This document shows positions 43,301-55,525 of a stretch of 64,000 bases of DNA, one piece after another. The stretch covers positions 24,328,469 through 24,392,468 of the forward strand of contig CM043942.1 of NCBI GenBank assembly GCA_014529385.2, read 5' to 3'. The position numbers and the translations under genes were made by a program. The stretch comes from Adiantum capillus-veneris (Eukaryota > Streptophyta > Polypodiopsida > Polypodiales > Pteridaceae). The notes below the pieces were generated by a model. It saw only the letters and a program-made list of their open reading frames with translations, was not told the DNA's origin and ran no database searches. Numbering within the stretch: the stretch's first letter is position 1; each line of letters begins with the position of its first letter.

Positions 43301-44530
43301 CAAGAGATTCTTCTTGATCCCAGGTACATAAAGTGCATCAACAAGTGTGAAGGAACTGCCATTTGCAGCAGTAGGCACAATCTTTCCAACTCCCTGAACT
43401 GGATAAGAGGCATTGTTGGCAGAAGTGACCGAATTCCCATGAGGGACAGATTCGAGAGAGGTGAACAATTCACGATGTGGGTAATGTGCTTTGTAGCACC
43501 GTTGTCAAAATACCATACATGTGAATTTGCAGCAACTGACATGCATGCATCATGGTCAGCAGGATTGTAAGTGCACTCTGCACTAAAATCCCATTCTGCA
43601 TCAACGTGAGCATTACAGTCTCCTTTTACAGAAGACTCAACAATGGCTACATTTGTAGTGGAACCATCATTTGCAGTGGAACCACCCTCTTTCTTCTTAG
43701 CCTCTTTAGCCTTTAACTTAGGGCACTGCTTGATCAAGTGATCATTAGCTTTACAATAATGGCAAAGCATCTTCTTTTTGCCCTTATCACCAAAATTGCC
43801 AGACGATGTGCTGCCAGCAGAAGCATTGGGAACAGAAGTTTTGCCACTCGCAGCAGAACCATAAGAAGTGGCTGCATTGTTGTTACCACCCTTTCTTTGA
43901 GAAGCAATAAAAGCCTCTTGAACTACACGCTGTCTAGTCCTATTTTTTCTGGAAAGGACTCTTGCAACAACAATGTGCATAATGCATCAAACTTGACAAC
44001 TTCTAGATTTCCTTGGGTCATAAGTCTCCAAGTACTAGCAAAAGTCTGGTAAGAATCTGGTAAGGCATCAAGAAAAATCTGCACAAGGAAACTGTCTGAA
44101 ACGACTTCACCTGCAGAAATAAGTTGCTCATTGATATCCTTGACACTAGCAAGGAAAGTGTCCATATCATCTTCCTCATGCATAATCTTCGACTCCAGCT
44201 CTTTACGCAGCAAAGCAATGCTGAACGAATGTGAGGAACAATGGTGCACTTCACAGAGAACCCAATCAATGCATGAGCCTGCGCATCCTTTACATCCCAA
44301 CGAGCTTGTTCTGCCGTAGGCAAAACAACTCTAATAGCAGCAAGACCTACAACATCCTCAACATTGCCTACATCCTCAGAACCATGGCGTATATCAATGC
44401 CCTGCACAATGTTCCAGACACCCTTTGACACAAGAATATGTTGCATCATATAAGCCCACATAGGGTAGTTGTCCCCATCCAACCTGTCCTCAGCAGCAAA
44501 CATCTTGAACACATCTATGTTGTCAGTCAT
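40342..44530 (-). pseudogene. Copia gag-pol polyprotein with multiple frameshifts
   Basis: It starts at ATG 44530 (MTDNIDVFKMFAAEDRLDGD). The CCHC knuckle CHYCKANDHLIKQC is near 43750. The protease motif WYFDNGATKHIT (normally D-S/T-G-A) is near 43500. The GAG-preintegrase stretch HARSGHMNFSSLLRL is near 43100. The integrase core runs from near 42870 (FIDDYSGHAWVF) to LRSDRGGEY (about 42735). RT shows KWVYKLKRKPDG (about 41745) and the catalytic YVDD (about 41295). RNase H shows SDSDWAGC and SSCEAEYMS (about 40690). At least eight frame changes by comparing frames of successive segments. Confidence 0.85.
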
Positions 44531-44875
44531 GGTAAATGTTGCACCTGATGTGAATATTGCCCAAAAATAGGAGAAATGAAGCGGGAACAACACGTGCTAT
44601 ATAACACAAACCGTAGAAGACTAGGCACATGTTATGCAGAAAACGACATTGACAGAAATTTTGCACAAAATGACAAAATTGCATGTGCAGACCTGCTTGT
44701 AGTGGAAACGGAGGCCGAAATGAGCCCGAATCAGAAATCTGAGCAGACTAACTTCTACGAGCTCATCCAAAATATTTGTCGATCTGCGGACGCTCGCCAA
44801 ACCTCACTGAAATCGGAGAAAGTGAGCAGGCGTATGCTGGAGCAGTTGATGACTAAGCCGGGGAGGACGCAACCT

Positions 44876-44887
44876 GCTCTAATACCA
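44876..44887 (-). promoter_or_regulatory. Primer binding site of the copia element (tRNA-iMet type)
   Basis: On the minus strand TGGTATTAGAGC differs by one base from the common TGGTATCAGAGC. It lies two bases inside the 5' LTR. Confidence 0.85.
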
Positions 44888-44889
44888 AT

Positions 44890-45095
44890 TGTTGAAATTA
44901 GGGTTGTAGAGAAACACACACATCTTGGAGAAGATGAAGGAAGATCAAGGCACACAATAGAGAGTCTATACTTGGTGTGCAATGGAAAGATCGATAGCCC
45001 TAGAGTGATGGGCGTATATACAATGCACAGGGGGAAAAATGCCCCGGCGGTCCTAGTGTGTTCACACACATCACTACCACATGTATATGGTAACA
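44890..45095 (-). repeat. 5' LTR of the copia element
   Basis: 206 bp, partner of 40040-40265. About 370 bases of leader separate it from the gag ATG at 44530. Confidence 0.85.
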
Positions 45096-46529
45096 ACTAT
45101 CTATAGATAAGCTAACTTGGCAAAAGGATGAGAACGCAAGAGATGAAGCAAAACACATCTGGAATTTTGGTGTATACCAAAATTCAAGAAAGAAAGGGGA
45201 CAAGGATGTAGATGGACGGAACAATCCCATACAAAGGACTGATGATAGAGCCACACCTATACACTAGATGATAGTTAGTGAGAACCCTAGTTGTGGCACA
45301 TTTAAATAGGGCCCTCTACTTTCATTTTGGGATACTTGACTCTAAGAACCCTGACCCCTTATTGCTTAGCTCCTAATTATACTTTGAGCTAGAGTTTGTT
45401 TCTAGTCAGAAATCCTTGTATTTGAATCTCATGTACATATTTCTAGTTATAATTTGAACCCTCATTTAAATTCTCATTCAGTGTCTGGACTAAACATGTT
45501 CATTCATTTAGCACTTTTTAGTTATTGTGTCTTGCTCGAGCCTGAAGTCTACTTCTGAAGTCTGATTCTAATTCTTAGGCAACAAGCCATTCAAAGGCAG
45601 AATCTACTATAAGCCTCAATATGGAATAGCTGATTAAGCTCCAACTCATTCCAACGGCTGCAGTGCATGTCTCATGTGTATGCCAATGTTGTGTTCTTAC
45701 TGATTTTGAGCACCGACAAAAATCATGTCTAAATGTTATGAGGGATTAAAGGAAGTGATCCTTGATGAATGAACACAAGAAAGTGGTTGAAGCAAAATTT
45801 TCCAAAATTCCATGATCTGCATGAGGAATTTCAAGAAATAAGCCTCAATGAATGACCACAAGGAAGTGGTTGAATCAAAAGTGTCTAGATAATAAGGGTC
45901 TTTTGCAAGGGATGCACATGTTCTCAATATTAGTTGAGTTGCCCTAGTGGAATAGATTAAAAGTAGCCATTTTCTCAATCTTACATATTAAAGAATGTCG
46001 GAAGCTTGTTGTGAGACCATTTGAGTGGAAATAAAGAGTTAGTGTAGACTTGGAGTGCAGCTTTTGAGGAAGCTCTGCAAGTTACCTACAAAGCAAACTT
46101 TTCCTTTATTTTTGCACATAATTATTTCTTTGCCAGAAAAAATCACTCCCAAAGCTTCCTCCTAAAGCTCGTCCCATTGAATTACGAGATGGTCCCTTGT
46201 GCATCATACGGAAGTACCACAATGTTAGTTATGAGACACAACAATATCCCTGGAGTCCTACTCAACACTCGAGTGAACAAATTAAGTTGAAAGAGAATGT
46301 GTGTGGATGTGTGCATGTGAGAGAGAGGAAGGAGATGATGGAGACTAAGTGTGCGTGGAGCCAACCTCATGGAATAAGTGAGAGAGCTCCTTCATATGTA
46401 TAATGAATAAGTGAGAGAGCTCCTTCATATGTATGTATAATGAATAAGTACACAATAAGTGCAATAAGTGGGTTGCCAGTCACTAAGGTGAGGTATACCA
46501 CGCTTACCCCAACAACCTCACATTTATAC
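45096..46529. other. No gene seen; degraded sequence
   Basis: AT-rich with frequent stops. A short direct duplication (AATAAGTGAGAGAGCTCCTTC at about 46372 and 46405) and GA-rich patches are visible. It may be the LTR or leader of the gypsy remnant that follows. Confidence 0.35.
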
Positions 46530-47272
46530 ATTTAAAGAGAGCATAAAGAACACTTAACATGTGTATTTGACTTGCTTAAACAAAATTACTTGTATTTGAG
46601 TTCCAAGAATTGCACATTCTTTCAAGCTAAATTTGAATATCTGGGACATATTGTTTTAGGAAAGGGAATTCACATTGACTCAAGAAAAGTGAAGCTGTTT
46701 AATCATGGCCTAGATCTAAAATTTGCATTAGCTACATTCATTTATTGGTCTTCTCAATTATTACAAGATATTTTTTCATAATTATTCTTACAAGTCTCTT
46801 TATTTGACTCTCTTGTTGAAGGAAAACACTCCTTGAATGGACTCATTTGCAAGAAATCTCATTTTAGACACTAAAAAATTCCTTAGCTAATGCATCTATC
46901 TTGCAATGGCCTGGTTTCTTGACCATTCTTTTTTGTAATTATTGAGGCTAGTGGAAAATGTATTGGTGCAATTCGTATGCAAGATAACCATATATTAGCA
47001 TCTAAAAGTTGTCAATGTAAATCTTTTGAATCAAAATCCAGTACGTATGACAAAACATTAAGTGTTTTTGTTCATGCTTTAAATATTAGGAAAATTTATT
47101 TAATGCTGTAGATTTTATATTACAAACTTATCAGCAAACCATTATGTATATTGTCTCAATTCTTAATTGATGATAGACATAGTAAATGGGATGTCTACAT
47201 TCAAAGGTTCCAGATAGTGAATGCTTTGAGTAGAAGGCCCTCTCTTAATAATCTATGCTTGATACTTATGCA
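46530..47272 (+). pseudogene. Ty3/gypsy RT thumb and RNase H remnant
   Basis: Near 46570-46720 the frame codes LLKQNYLYLSSKNCTFF, then FEYLGHIVLGKGIHID, typical of the gypsy RT C-terminus. Broken RNase H pieces follow (ASGKCIGAI near 46950, STYDKTLSVFVHAL near 47040, NALSRRPSLNN near 47220). The sequence differs from elements 1 and 2, so it is a third gypsy lineage. The short LTR element at 47278 inserted just after the NALSRRP motif. Confidence 0.7.
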
Positions 47273-47277
47273 CATGA

Positions 47278-47604
47278 TGTTGGGAAGTGTGTTCCCCAAT
47301 CACCAATGATGTAGTGTTAGGCTATGGAGTATGGAGCCTTAGATTAACCATGGTGTTAGGGCTAGGGTTAGAGAGATGGAGATTAGGGTTAGGATATGCC
47401 AAGTGCAAGAGCATAGGATAGAGTGTAGACACAAATGATAGAACTCAAAATTGCAATTAATTTTCTAGAGAATAGCATATTAAGTAGGTTTAATGATTTA
47501 CAACCATTGGCTAGAGAGGTTGATCCTCTTGCTATTGGACATATCCTTTCCTAGGTGGCTAGAGGGATTTCCCATATGAGCCACAAGTTGGACTTACTCT
47601 AACA
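47278..47604 (-). repeat. LTR (intact copy) of the short element
   Basis: About 327 bp, TG...CA. It contains GGGCTAGGGTTAGAGAGATGG and GACACAAATGATAGAACTC, both shared with the split copy. Confidence 0.85.
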
Positions 47605-48528
47605 AATGTCCCCTTAAGCCAAATTTGGGGTTTTTATGAGGATTTCATGTGTTTTGGTTCATGTGTTCGTGTCATGGTGTACTCCTAAGCTAACATGATT
47701 CATCTACTTGATACGTCATGAGGGTTCAATTTGATTCATCACCATGGTTCAATGTCCCATGATACATCACAAAAGTTCTCAATTGGATTTTCATCACTAT
47801 GGTTCACATTGAGAATTAGTTGGTTCACTAGTAGTCCTAGGTAGCACAAATTTGTTCATTCATTCATTCATGTGTGAAGAGGCCGTCACGTGTGTACTCT
47901 TCAAAGGTGTCTTCATCTCATTGTTCTCGTTACTTTTTGTTGTTGTTGTTGTTGTTGTTGTTGTTTTTGTCATCAAATTCATCTTCTTGTCATTAGATTC
48001 ATGTGTTGTGGTCATGTTGATCTTTTGTCTTTATGATGTCATTGGTCCAAAATGTCAAGGGCATGGCCTCCATGGGCAGTGGTGCAATGCACACATACAC
48101 TTCAATTTGTGTGCTCATGTGTGTGATTGTGCTTAGGTGAAAGCACTCTTACATGTCATGCAGTGTGTTGCATCATATGTGGGAAGATCTTACCGTATCT
48201 TTTGATGACAATGTCTAGTTCCATGTGTAATGTGCTTTTGTACATGAGTATTCCATACATATCAAGATAAGTTTTGTGAAAATGAATCCTCGAGAAAATT
48301 TACAAAAAGGAATTTTTGGCCGAATGTGAAGTCACTCTTCTCTTTCAAGAAGCACCTCTTCACAATAGTTGAATCATTGAAGCTTTTGAAGGGCTTGTAA
48401 CGGGCTCATTGGTATTGACAAGAGCATGCCCAGGCCTAATCACTAATATAAGTGATTAAGGAGAGAGAAAGAGAGGATCTTGATGGTGATTAGGGGATGC
48501 TGCTTACCTTCAAATGTTTGATACCACT
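47605..48528 (-). other. Interior of the short LTR element
   Basis: No coding domain. A (GTT)n run is at about 47938-47964. Primer site TGGTATCAAACA (minus strand, 48515-48526) lies beside the 5' LTR and resembles the tRNA-iMet type with three mismatches near its end. Confidence 0.7.
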
Positions 48529-48653
48529 TGTTGGGAAGAATGTTCCCTAATCACCAATAGTGAAGGATAGAGGTTGTAGCCTTAGCTTAACCTTGGTGTT
48601 AGGGCTAGGGTTAGAGAGATGGAGATTAGGTTTAAGCTATGACAAGTGTAAGA
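48529..48653 (-). repeat. Split LTR, left piece
   Basis: It matches the first about 125 bases of the LTR at 47278 and stops at GTGTAAGA, where LINE-3 begins. Confidence 0.8.
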
Positions 48654-49064
48654 TATTTTTCATGCACCTGGCGTGCTCGCTATTGCTAACACCCCCCTAC
48701 GCCTGCGCCATCACTACCTTCCCCCCCTCTCGCTGCCCTCGCATTGTCCCCTTGCCTGTCCTTGCGCGCGACAACCCAGCCCACCCCCCCACCCCCCTGC
48801 TGCGCGTTGCACTACCCGCCCTCCCCCCCCCCCCCCCCCCCCCCAAACCTTCCTCTTTCCCGAAGTTTCCCTGCAATTGACTTTGGCAACATTGTTCTTG
48901 GACAGTGCTCAGCGCACTCGATTGCAGAGTTTTTTCTCCGTCCGCTTCTTTGCCACAGCAATATACACAGATGGAGGCTCTAGCTCCGCCACAGAGGCTC
49001 GTCCAAATCCCCCTCGCCCGACCCCGCTGAGCCCACCATTCGACTTGCTCTTTCACGGACAAAG

Positions 49065-49820
49065 CAAGCAAGCCTAGTCGCAGAGGTAGAGCGCTTGCAG
49101 GCGACTTCTGTCATCTGCAAGATTCCCGGCACCCGACCTTGCAGAGGAGAGCTGTGTGACCTTCTCTAGGCCCGCCTTCTCACATAGGCGGGCAAGATCT
49201 TGGACGTACAGATACTCGGACGAGGTTACTATCAGATTGAGTTTGAGACCTCCGAGATGGCGTCCAAGGTCATTGCCATGAGTCCATTGACCATCCGAGT
49301 AGCACGAGCCCACTTTCGACATTGGAGACATGGTTTTGACCCTACTTCGGATGTTCTGGTAGAGGAGGCAAACATCCCCATCTTCGTCTGCTTTCCAGGT
49401 TTGCGGAGGGAGTACTTACCACTTTGTTCGAGGATAGGCTCAACCATTGGGACTGTCTTGGAGACACCTCGCATGGCAGCCTCAGTAGCTGCCAAGGCCG
49501 CTGGCATTCCCTCAGTTCGCATTTTGGTTAGGGACACTCACACGCTCCTGAAGGTCATTCTTCTACCTCGGGTGAGTGGGGATTGGTTTAGACAGAGTGT
49601 GGAGTATTTGGGCCTCCCAAACCAATGCTTCATTTGTCAACAGATGGGCCATCTTGCGAAGGCCTATCCACGGAGGAGGCCTCGACCTACACCACAGACT
49701 CAGCCCCAGCCTGCAAGGGCTGGCCAGCAGCCACAGACAAAGACACAGTGCACACATGCAGAGCCACCCTCTGAGCCTGGGGCTCCAGCGCAGGAGGGAT
49801 GGCAGCAGGTCCGTGGTTGA
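49065..49820 (+). pseudogene. LINE-3 ORF1 (DUF4283-like domain and zinc knuckle)
   Basis: In the frame of 49200-49820 the code opens upstream with LVAEVERLQATSVICKIPG, has TAG codons near 49169 and 49187, then ILGRGYYQIEFETSEMASKV and PIFVCFPGLRREYLPL, as in plant LINE ORF1 proteins. The knuckle CFICQQMGHLAKAYP has Tyr in place of the last Cys. The C-terminus is P/Q/R-rich and ends GWQQVRG. Both TAGs sit where Gln would fit. Confidence 0.65.
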
Positions 49821-50859
49821 TGACGGCAGGGGCCGCACCGACAGCCTGGCACTCACAGTGGTCCTCAGGTGCCTACCCAGCAGCAGTGGGTTCCCATGGG
49901 GAACCGATCCGGTCCTCTTGAGCAGGATGAGGTCCCTGATCTAGCCCCCACCCCAGCTTCACCCTCGACAGCCCCTCCCCCCCTAGAGTTCCCCCCCTCC
50001 TCATCATTCTCCCCCTTGCCTCCTGCTCCCACCGCCTCTTCCCCCCGCCCCTCTACCTCTGTCGCTCCCCCTTGCTCCTACTCCCCCCCCCCCCCCCCCC
50101 CCTCCCACTTCAGTTCCACAGTCGACCCAGGAGGCAGGGCCTACTCGTGCTGCTAGGAGATCTCTTGGGAGTGCCTTTGCCACGAGTCGCTTGGCGAGAG
50201 AGGGACAACCTTTCTTGCAACCTCCTCTACAGGTACAGATGTCTCCCCTTGCAGCTATCCCTCGTGGCCTGACAAGCATCGACATCCGGCACCGATGGTA
50301 CTTCTTTGACTAAGACTTTACTCGTTTTCTCGGCGACCCCTCAACAGACCATGAGGCAGCCTGCTTCAGGGTCCATGTTCTGTTCCTTGCATCTAGGGGG
50401 ACAGAGGCCTTGGACTCAGTAGTTGGCTTCTCCTTTCCCCTTTGCGGCAGGGACCAGACTGAGTATACTCTCGACTTAGTGTTGGGATGGTTGCACACAC
50501 AGGTCCTAGAGTTCTCTCACCACATGGGAGAACTAGGAGTTATAGACATGCTTCAGACTTTGTGGCCATTAGCCAAGTTTGCGGTGACACCTCGAGATAC
50601 AGCAGCATCTAGACACATTGTGGTTTACTTTTTTGCTAATACACAGTGCTTGCCATGCTATGTTCACATTCATGAGGACTCCTAGACAGAGGAGGCTGCT
50701 TTATGTACGGCTCACTCTGCTTGCGCTTGGGCCAGGCACTCGTTGCAATCACGCCTATCTAGAGGACGCTCGGATGCGGATTACTCCCCATCCAAGCCAA
50801 CCACAAAGATAGCCCGTTTAGTTGTTGCAACAGCATCTGTTCTCTCTCGCTCCCCATAA

Positions 50860-53800
50860 GGATCGTCTCATGGAACGTGCAGGGACTTGGTGGGCCCCAG
50901 TTTTAGCGTCAGCGGGGTCGACTGCGTCAGGAGCTTCAATGCTGCCTTGTGGGAGGAGAGATTGATCTCCTTATGCTTCAGGAGCACCATCTGTGTGAGA
51001 GGCACATTAGACGTTGTGGTCAGCTATTGTGTGGACGATATGATACTTTTTGGTCAGCTGCTTTTGGACCTGGAGGCATCCAGGGTGGGGTATGTATGAC
51101 TATTGCGGACTCTTTGCAGCAGGCCATTGTCGGTAGAGGGATTATTGTGCCAAGCAGGGCTCAGTGGATTACTATGCAGGTTCAGGGTTTCCTTGTGGGC
51201 TTCCTGAACATCTATGCGCCCAATGTGGCGAGTGCTCAAGCAGAGTTTTCGTCACAGATAGTTGAGTCTCTGCCGCAGGCAGAACACTGGTGCATAGGGG
51301 GGGACTTCAACATGTTGGAGGACCCTTCTAACAGGATTGGTGGTAGCCATGCTACTGTGCATGGAGTTGAGTTGGCAGCTTGGGAGAGGTTTTGTATGAC
51401 TTTGAGGGTCTCGGATGTTTGGCAGCACTCTAGTTTTGTGAGGCCCCCACATAGCCTTGCATTCTCTCGTTTGGACCGCAGAGTGGGAGGAGTGAATCTA
51501 TCGTGGATAGATCGCTTCTACACTAGTGACCATTTTAGTGACTTGGGAGGGACAGTTGGCATTCTGGCAGGGACTTCCTTCTTGGACCATGCACCAGCGA
51601 TCCTCACAGTGGCAGACAAGTAGAGGGGAGGGAGCACGATACTTCGCATCCTAGAGAGGGTCTTGCTAGACTCTGCACTCCAAGAGCGAGTAGAGGCTCT
51701 CTGGACAAAGAGCTAGGACATGCAGGATTCGTGTGTTGACAAAGTGGCCTCAGGACTAAGCTCAGATTAGTCATTTCTTTCTCTAGGAGTCTTTGGCTCG
51801 CCGGGCTGTAGCGAGAGAGGAGGAGCAGCGTCTTAGACGGGGCATTGCTTTGTTACAGAGGATGAAGGAGCAGCATCCAGACAGTCCCTGGTTGGAGGAG
51901 CAGCTACACCAGGCTCGCCAGGAGCTTGTTAGCATAGAGGAGAGGCGACATGAGTTTGCTTTCCATCGACACGCATCTCAGTGGACACAGGTGGGCGACA
52001 AAGTGGCTGGTGCTTTCTTTGAGGCAGTGGGACCTTGGCATTTGCATGCCAGGGTCAGTCAGTTGCGACGAGTCAGTTGCTTCTGAGCCCGGGGATATGC
52101 GTGCAGTTGCTACTGACTTTTATCGTGAGTTACTGTCTACAGAGCCTCAGTCAGAGCGTCGAGATGCATGTAAGGAGCAGGTTTTGGGCATAGATGCCTT
52201 GTCTTGTGACTGAGGAGATGCGTCAGAGGCTTAAGCTGCCACTTCAGTTGGAGGAGCTGCACACGGCTCTTAGGGCCCTCCCCCGTGGTAGGTGTCCAGG
52301 TGAGGATGGGTTGACTCCCATTTTTTCTTGGAGTACTGGGACCTGCTTGGCCCAGATATCTGTAGTGCTTTTCAGTACATTTTGCACATAGGAGTGATGT
52401 CTGACAGCATGAGTGAGGGCTTGATCTACCTCATTCCCAAGGAGGGTGGCTCCTTGGATGAGATTCGACAGTGGCACCCCACCACCATCCTCAACTCAGC
52501 CTACAAAATTCTTGCCAAGGCTCTGAGTTTGAGGATTCAGCCACTTCTAGAGAGCCTTATACATGGGACTCAGATAGGTTTTGTCAAGGAACATAGTATC
52601 CTTGACAACATCTTTACTTTTTGGGAGGCTTCTGCCCTAGCACGGGTCCGTGGTGAGGACCTAGTGATTCTTCTTCTCGATTTTGAGAAGGCATACGACA
52701 GAGTTGACTGGGACTTTCTAGAGGGCACTCTACGCACAATGGGCTTCTCAGATGCTTGGATCAGAGGGGTGTCAGCTTTGTACAGACAGGCTCACAGTCA
52801 GGTACTTTTGGTAGGAGGTAGAGGTGATCGCTTCATGCTCACACGTTCGATCAAACAGGGTTGTCCTCTTGCCCCCTTCCTCTTTCTATTCTATGCAGAA
52901 GGTTGGTGTGCAGCAAGTTGGTCTAGGGGGCTTAGCACACCCTATTCGTGGAGATGAGCTATTGGACTCTGAGTTTGTCGACGGCTTAGCCTTGTACTTA
53001 GATTGCCAGGAGGCCAACCTTCACAGGTGTGAGAAGGCTCTGGAGACCTTCTGTTGTGCATCGGGCACACTGATCAACTGGAGAAAGACAGTGGCTTTCT
53101 CGGTTGGTAGTGCTCATGGCCCGATTGGATGCCAGGAGAGGGTTTTAGGTGGATTCCCCCATGGATAGCAGTTCGGTACTTGGGCTGTCAGGTTGGTTTG
53201 GACTTGTCTCTTGAGCAGAAAATTTCTCCCCTCCTCCTGTCTATCAGGAGGAAGTTGTTACATTGGAGCTAAGCACGACTTTATTTGGCTGGCATAGTAG
53301 TAGTGGCCAACCAAGTGTTGTTGGCGACTATGTGGTACATCACTTCTTGCTGGATCTTCTCGAGTTCTTGTATCAGCCAGGTAGAGAAGCTGATCAGGAA
53401 CTTCCTTTGGTCAAGACGTGACACTCAGATAGCCCGAGCCAAAGTGGCTTGGTAGGTCATCACTCTTCCTTGTTCACAGGGAGGGCTTGGGATCATTGAA
53501 CCAGCACAGCAGAGCAGAGCCCTTCTTGGGAAGCTCATAGTCAGAGGACTTCTTCCAGGTGAGGAGCCCTGGAAGGAGTTGTTGCTATAGCGGCTTTGTG
53601 CTAGGGTGCCTCAAGCTGGAGGCCCCTGGTGACCTTCGACCAGATGGATCTTCACAGAGATGCGCAGAGTTGGTTTGAGCAGGAGACTGGAGGACCGCTT
53701 CGCTGTGAGTTCGATCTTGGGAGCTCTTGCGGCGAGGCCTGGAGCAGAGACAACCTACTTGCAAGGAGGAGCACCTACGGCAGCCCCTTGTCTGGGGCCC

Positions 53801-55187
53801 CATGGTTAGCACTTAGAGATGCCACTTGGTTGGTAGTCGGCCTCATGTTTCCTGGGGTCCCATGGCAGCGGGTCCAGCGCGCTCTTTAGGTGAGTGGTTA
53901 GAGTTCTCAGGCTTGTCAGAGGAGGTGCAAGGTTTCCAGCTACTACAGGGCATGAGAGGGGTGCAGAGCATGTGCCAGGACATCTCAGAGGCACTTCCAG
54001 CTGAGTGGCTCACGCCTCTCGAGCCAGTAGCACCCAGGTAGATGGGAGCCTTCACACAACTGGATGTTCTCATCTCAGTCAAGGCCTACTCAGAGACTGT
54101 TCTATCCCTTTTCTTTGAGCTTCAGGGTGGGGGACGCGTACAGCAAGTAGCAGTAGAGGCCTCGCAGGTGGCAGAGTGTTGTTTTCAGAGGATTTGAGTA
54201 GTGGGCATCTGTGGTAGGACTTTTGTCATCGATCCTGACCCAACAGCTCTTGAGACTGGACATTAGAGGCTGTGGGCTTGGGAGTGCTGTCCATTGGCAT
54301 GAGTACAGTGGTATCTTGGTGAGTGGCTCTGGAGGGACCCTTTCTCTTCTATAGACCACCCAAGTGTCCCGTTCTTTCAGTACACTTTTCGATTAGGACG
54401 TCATATACTAGCAGTACAGAGAGAGGCCCGCCCCGCTGTGCAACACCTCATTGGCAGGAGGAGGATCTCACAACTGATTTCTTGGCAGCCTTCTGGGAGA
54501 GGTTGTGGGACTCCAGACAGCCGAGGCGAGTCACCTTGTTTCAGTGGCTGGTCGCATACAAAGCTACAGCAGTTGGGAGCTGGCTAGTGCATAGTGGTCT
54601 CTTAACCGTATGTGCAGCTTGTGACCATCTTGTGGAGAGTCAGCGTCACTGTCTTTGGGACTATCCTTCGGCAACAGTAGGTGTGGCTTTGAGTTCTTTG
54701 GCTGATTCCTTCTCTCTCCACGGCTCGACAGTACACTTGGGGAGCAACGGCTTGGTCCACCCTCACGGGCCCGACACTTCAGTTTGAGCTATCTTCCACC
54801 ATCAGGATGATAGTGATGCAGGAGGGGCGACCTGCACTCCAGCCTGCCACAGAGCTTACTCCACAGGAGTGGTGCAGTGAGAGAGAGGAGTGTTGTGAGC
54901 TCATCAGTGGCCTGACACTCTGGTTCATCTGGCGGGCCCGTTGCTTCCGCATCTTCGAGGCTCGCCCAGTGCCACCAGCAGAGACTGTTCGCGGTTTTTG
55001 GCTAGAGCTGATTCACACTCTCAGAGGACAGCTCGAGAGACTACAAGGCAGCTCCGACCGCATGCAGGAGCGCAGGGAGGCTTTCCTTCGACTCTGGCGT
55101 CCTGGGCCTTTCTACACCATGGTCCAGGGTGTACTCCGATGGCACTACCGACCACCTGTGTGGATTTTCCCTCCCCCCATTTCTTGA
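50860..55187 (+). pseudogene. LINE-3 ORF2: endonuclease, RT with altered active site, zinc-binding end
   Basis: Endonuclease motifs are RIVSWNVQGLGG (50862), LQEHHLC, NIYAPN, GGDFNM (51300) and LDHAP (51585). RT motifs are GEDGLTPIF (52300), GFVKEHSILDNIF (52580), LLDFEKAYDRVDW (52675), IKQGCPLAPF (52850) and FVDGLAL (about 52975) in place of FADD, so one catalytic Asp is Gly. A C-terminal region (CAACDHLVESQRHCLWDYP, about 54620) is zf-RVT-like. Many in-frame TAG/TAA/TGA codons and several frameshifts break it, for example 51621-51623, 53165 and 54037-54042. The last frame ends at 55187. Confidence 0.75.
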
Positions 55188-55308
55188 TTTAACCCCATTG
55201 TACATATGCTGGTTTTTTCATTGGGAGAGTCTCCCCACCATGGTTGTTGTAGCCCTATGGGCAGTTTCAGTAACTAATAGAAGGATCTTTTTCTTGGAAA
55301 AAAAAATG

Positions 55309-55520
55309 AAAGAGCTTTATGGTAGAGTATAGACACAAATGATAGAACTCAAAAGTGCAATTAATTCATTAGAGAGTAGACTCTTAAATAGCCTTAGTGC
55401 TTTATAATAATTGGCTAGAGAGGTTGTATACTCTTGATATTGGACCATCTCATCATCTATTCTTTCCTAGGTGGCTAGAGGAATTTCCCATATGAGCCAC
55501 AAGTTAGGCTTACCCTAACA
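55309..55520 (-). repeat. Split LTR, right piece
   Basis: It matches the LTR at 47278-47604 from GAGCATAGGATAGAGTGTAGAC onward and ends CTAACA, followed by CATGA (55521-55525). Confidence 0.8.
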
Positions 55521-55525
55521 CATGA

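Larger units (their letters stand above)
40040..45095 (-). mobile_element. Ty1/copia retrotransposon, decayed
   Basis: LTRs at 40040-40265 and 44890-45095 (TGTTAC ... CAACA on the minus strand) flank gag, protease, integrase, RT and RNase H in copia order. GCTAT (40035-40039) and ACTAT (45096-45100) flank it, a 5-bp target duplication with one mismatch. A tRNA-iMet-like primer site lies beside the 5' LTR and a polypurine tract beside the 3' LTR. The coding region is split by many frameshifts, so it is dead. Confidence 0.85.
48654..55308 (+). mobile_element. LINE-3: near full-length LINE inside an LTR, decayed
   Basis: A C-rich 5' region, ORF1, ORF2 and a 3' end with a short poly-A (55298-55306) lie between the two halves of an LTR. 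The LTR halves join cleanly when LINE-3 is removed, leaving only about four bases (AAGA) as a possible target duplication. The element is clearly more GC-rich than its surroundings. It is only distantly related to LINE-1 and LINE-2. C runs are at 48823-48844 and 50083-50102. Confidence 0.85.
47278..55520 (-). mobile_element. Short non-autonomous LTR element split by LINE-3
   Basis: LTR copies start TGTTGGGAAG at 47278 and 48529 (+ strand) and end CTAACA at 47604 and 55520. CATGA flanks the whole at 47273-47277 and 55521-55525, a perfect target duplication. The interior is only about 924 bp (47605-48528) and has no retroelement domain, so it depended on other elements. On the minus strand a primer site and a polypurine-like AAGGGGACATT sit at the proper ends. 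The second LTR is interrupted by LINE-3. Confidence 0.85.

Noticed and set aside
48560-49080. Proline/arginine-rich frames at the LINE-3 start
   Set aside because: They come from C-rich 5' UTR sequence, occur in overlapping frames and cross the LTR/LINE joint.
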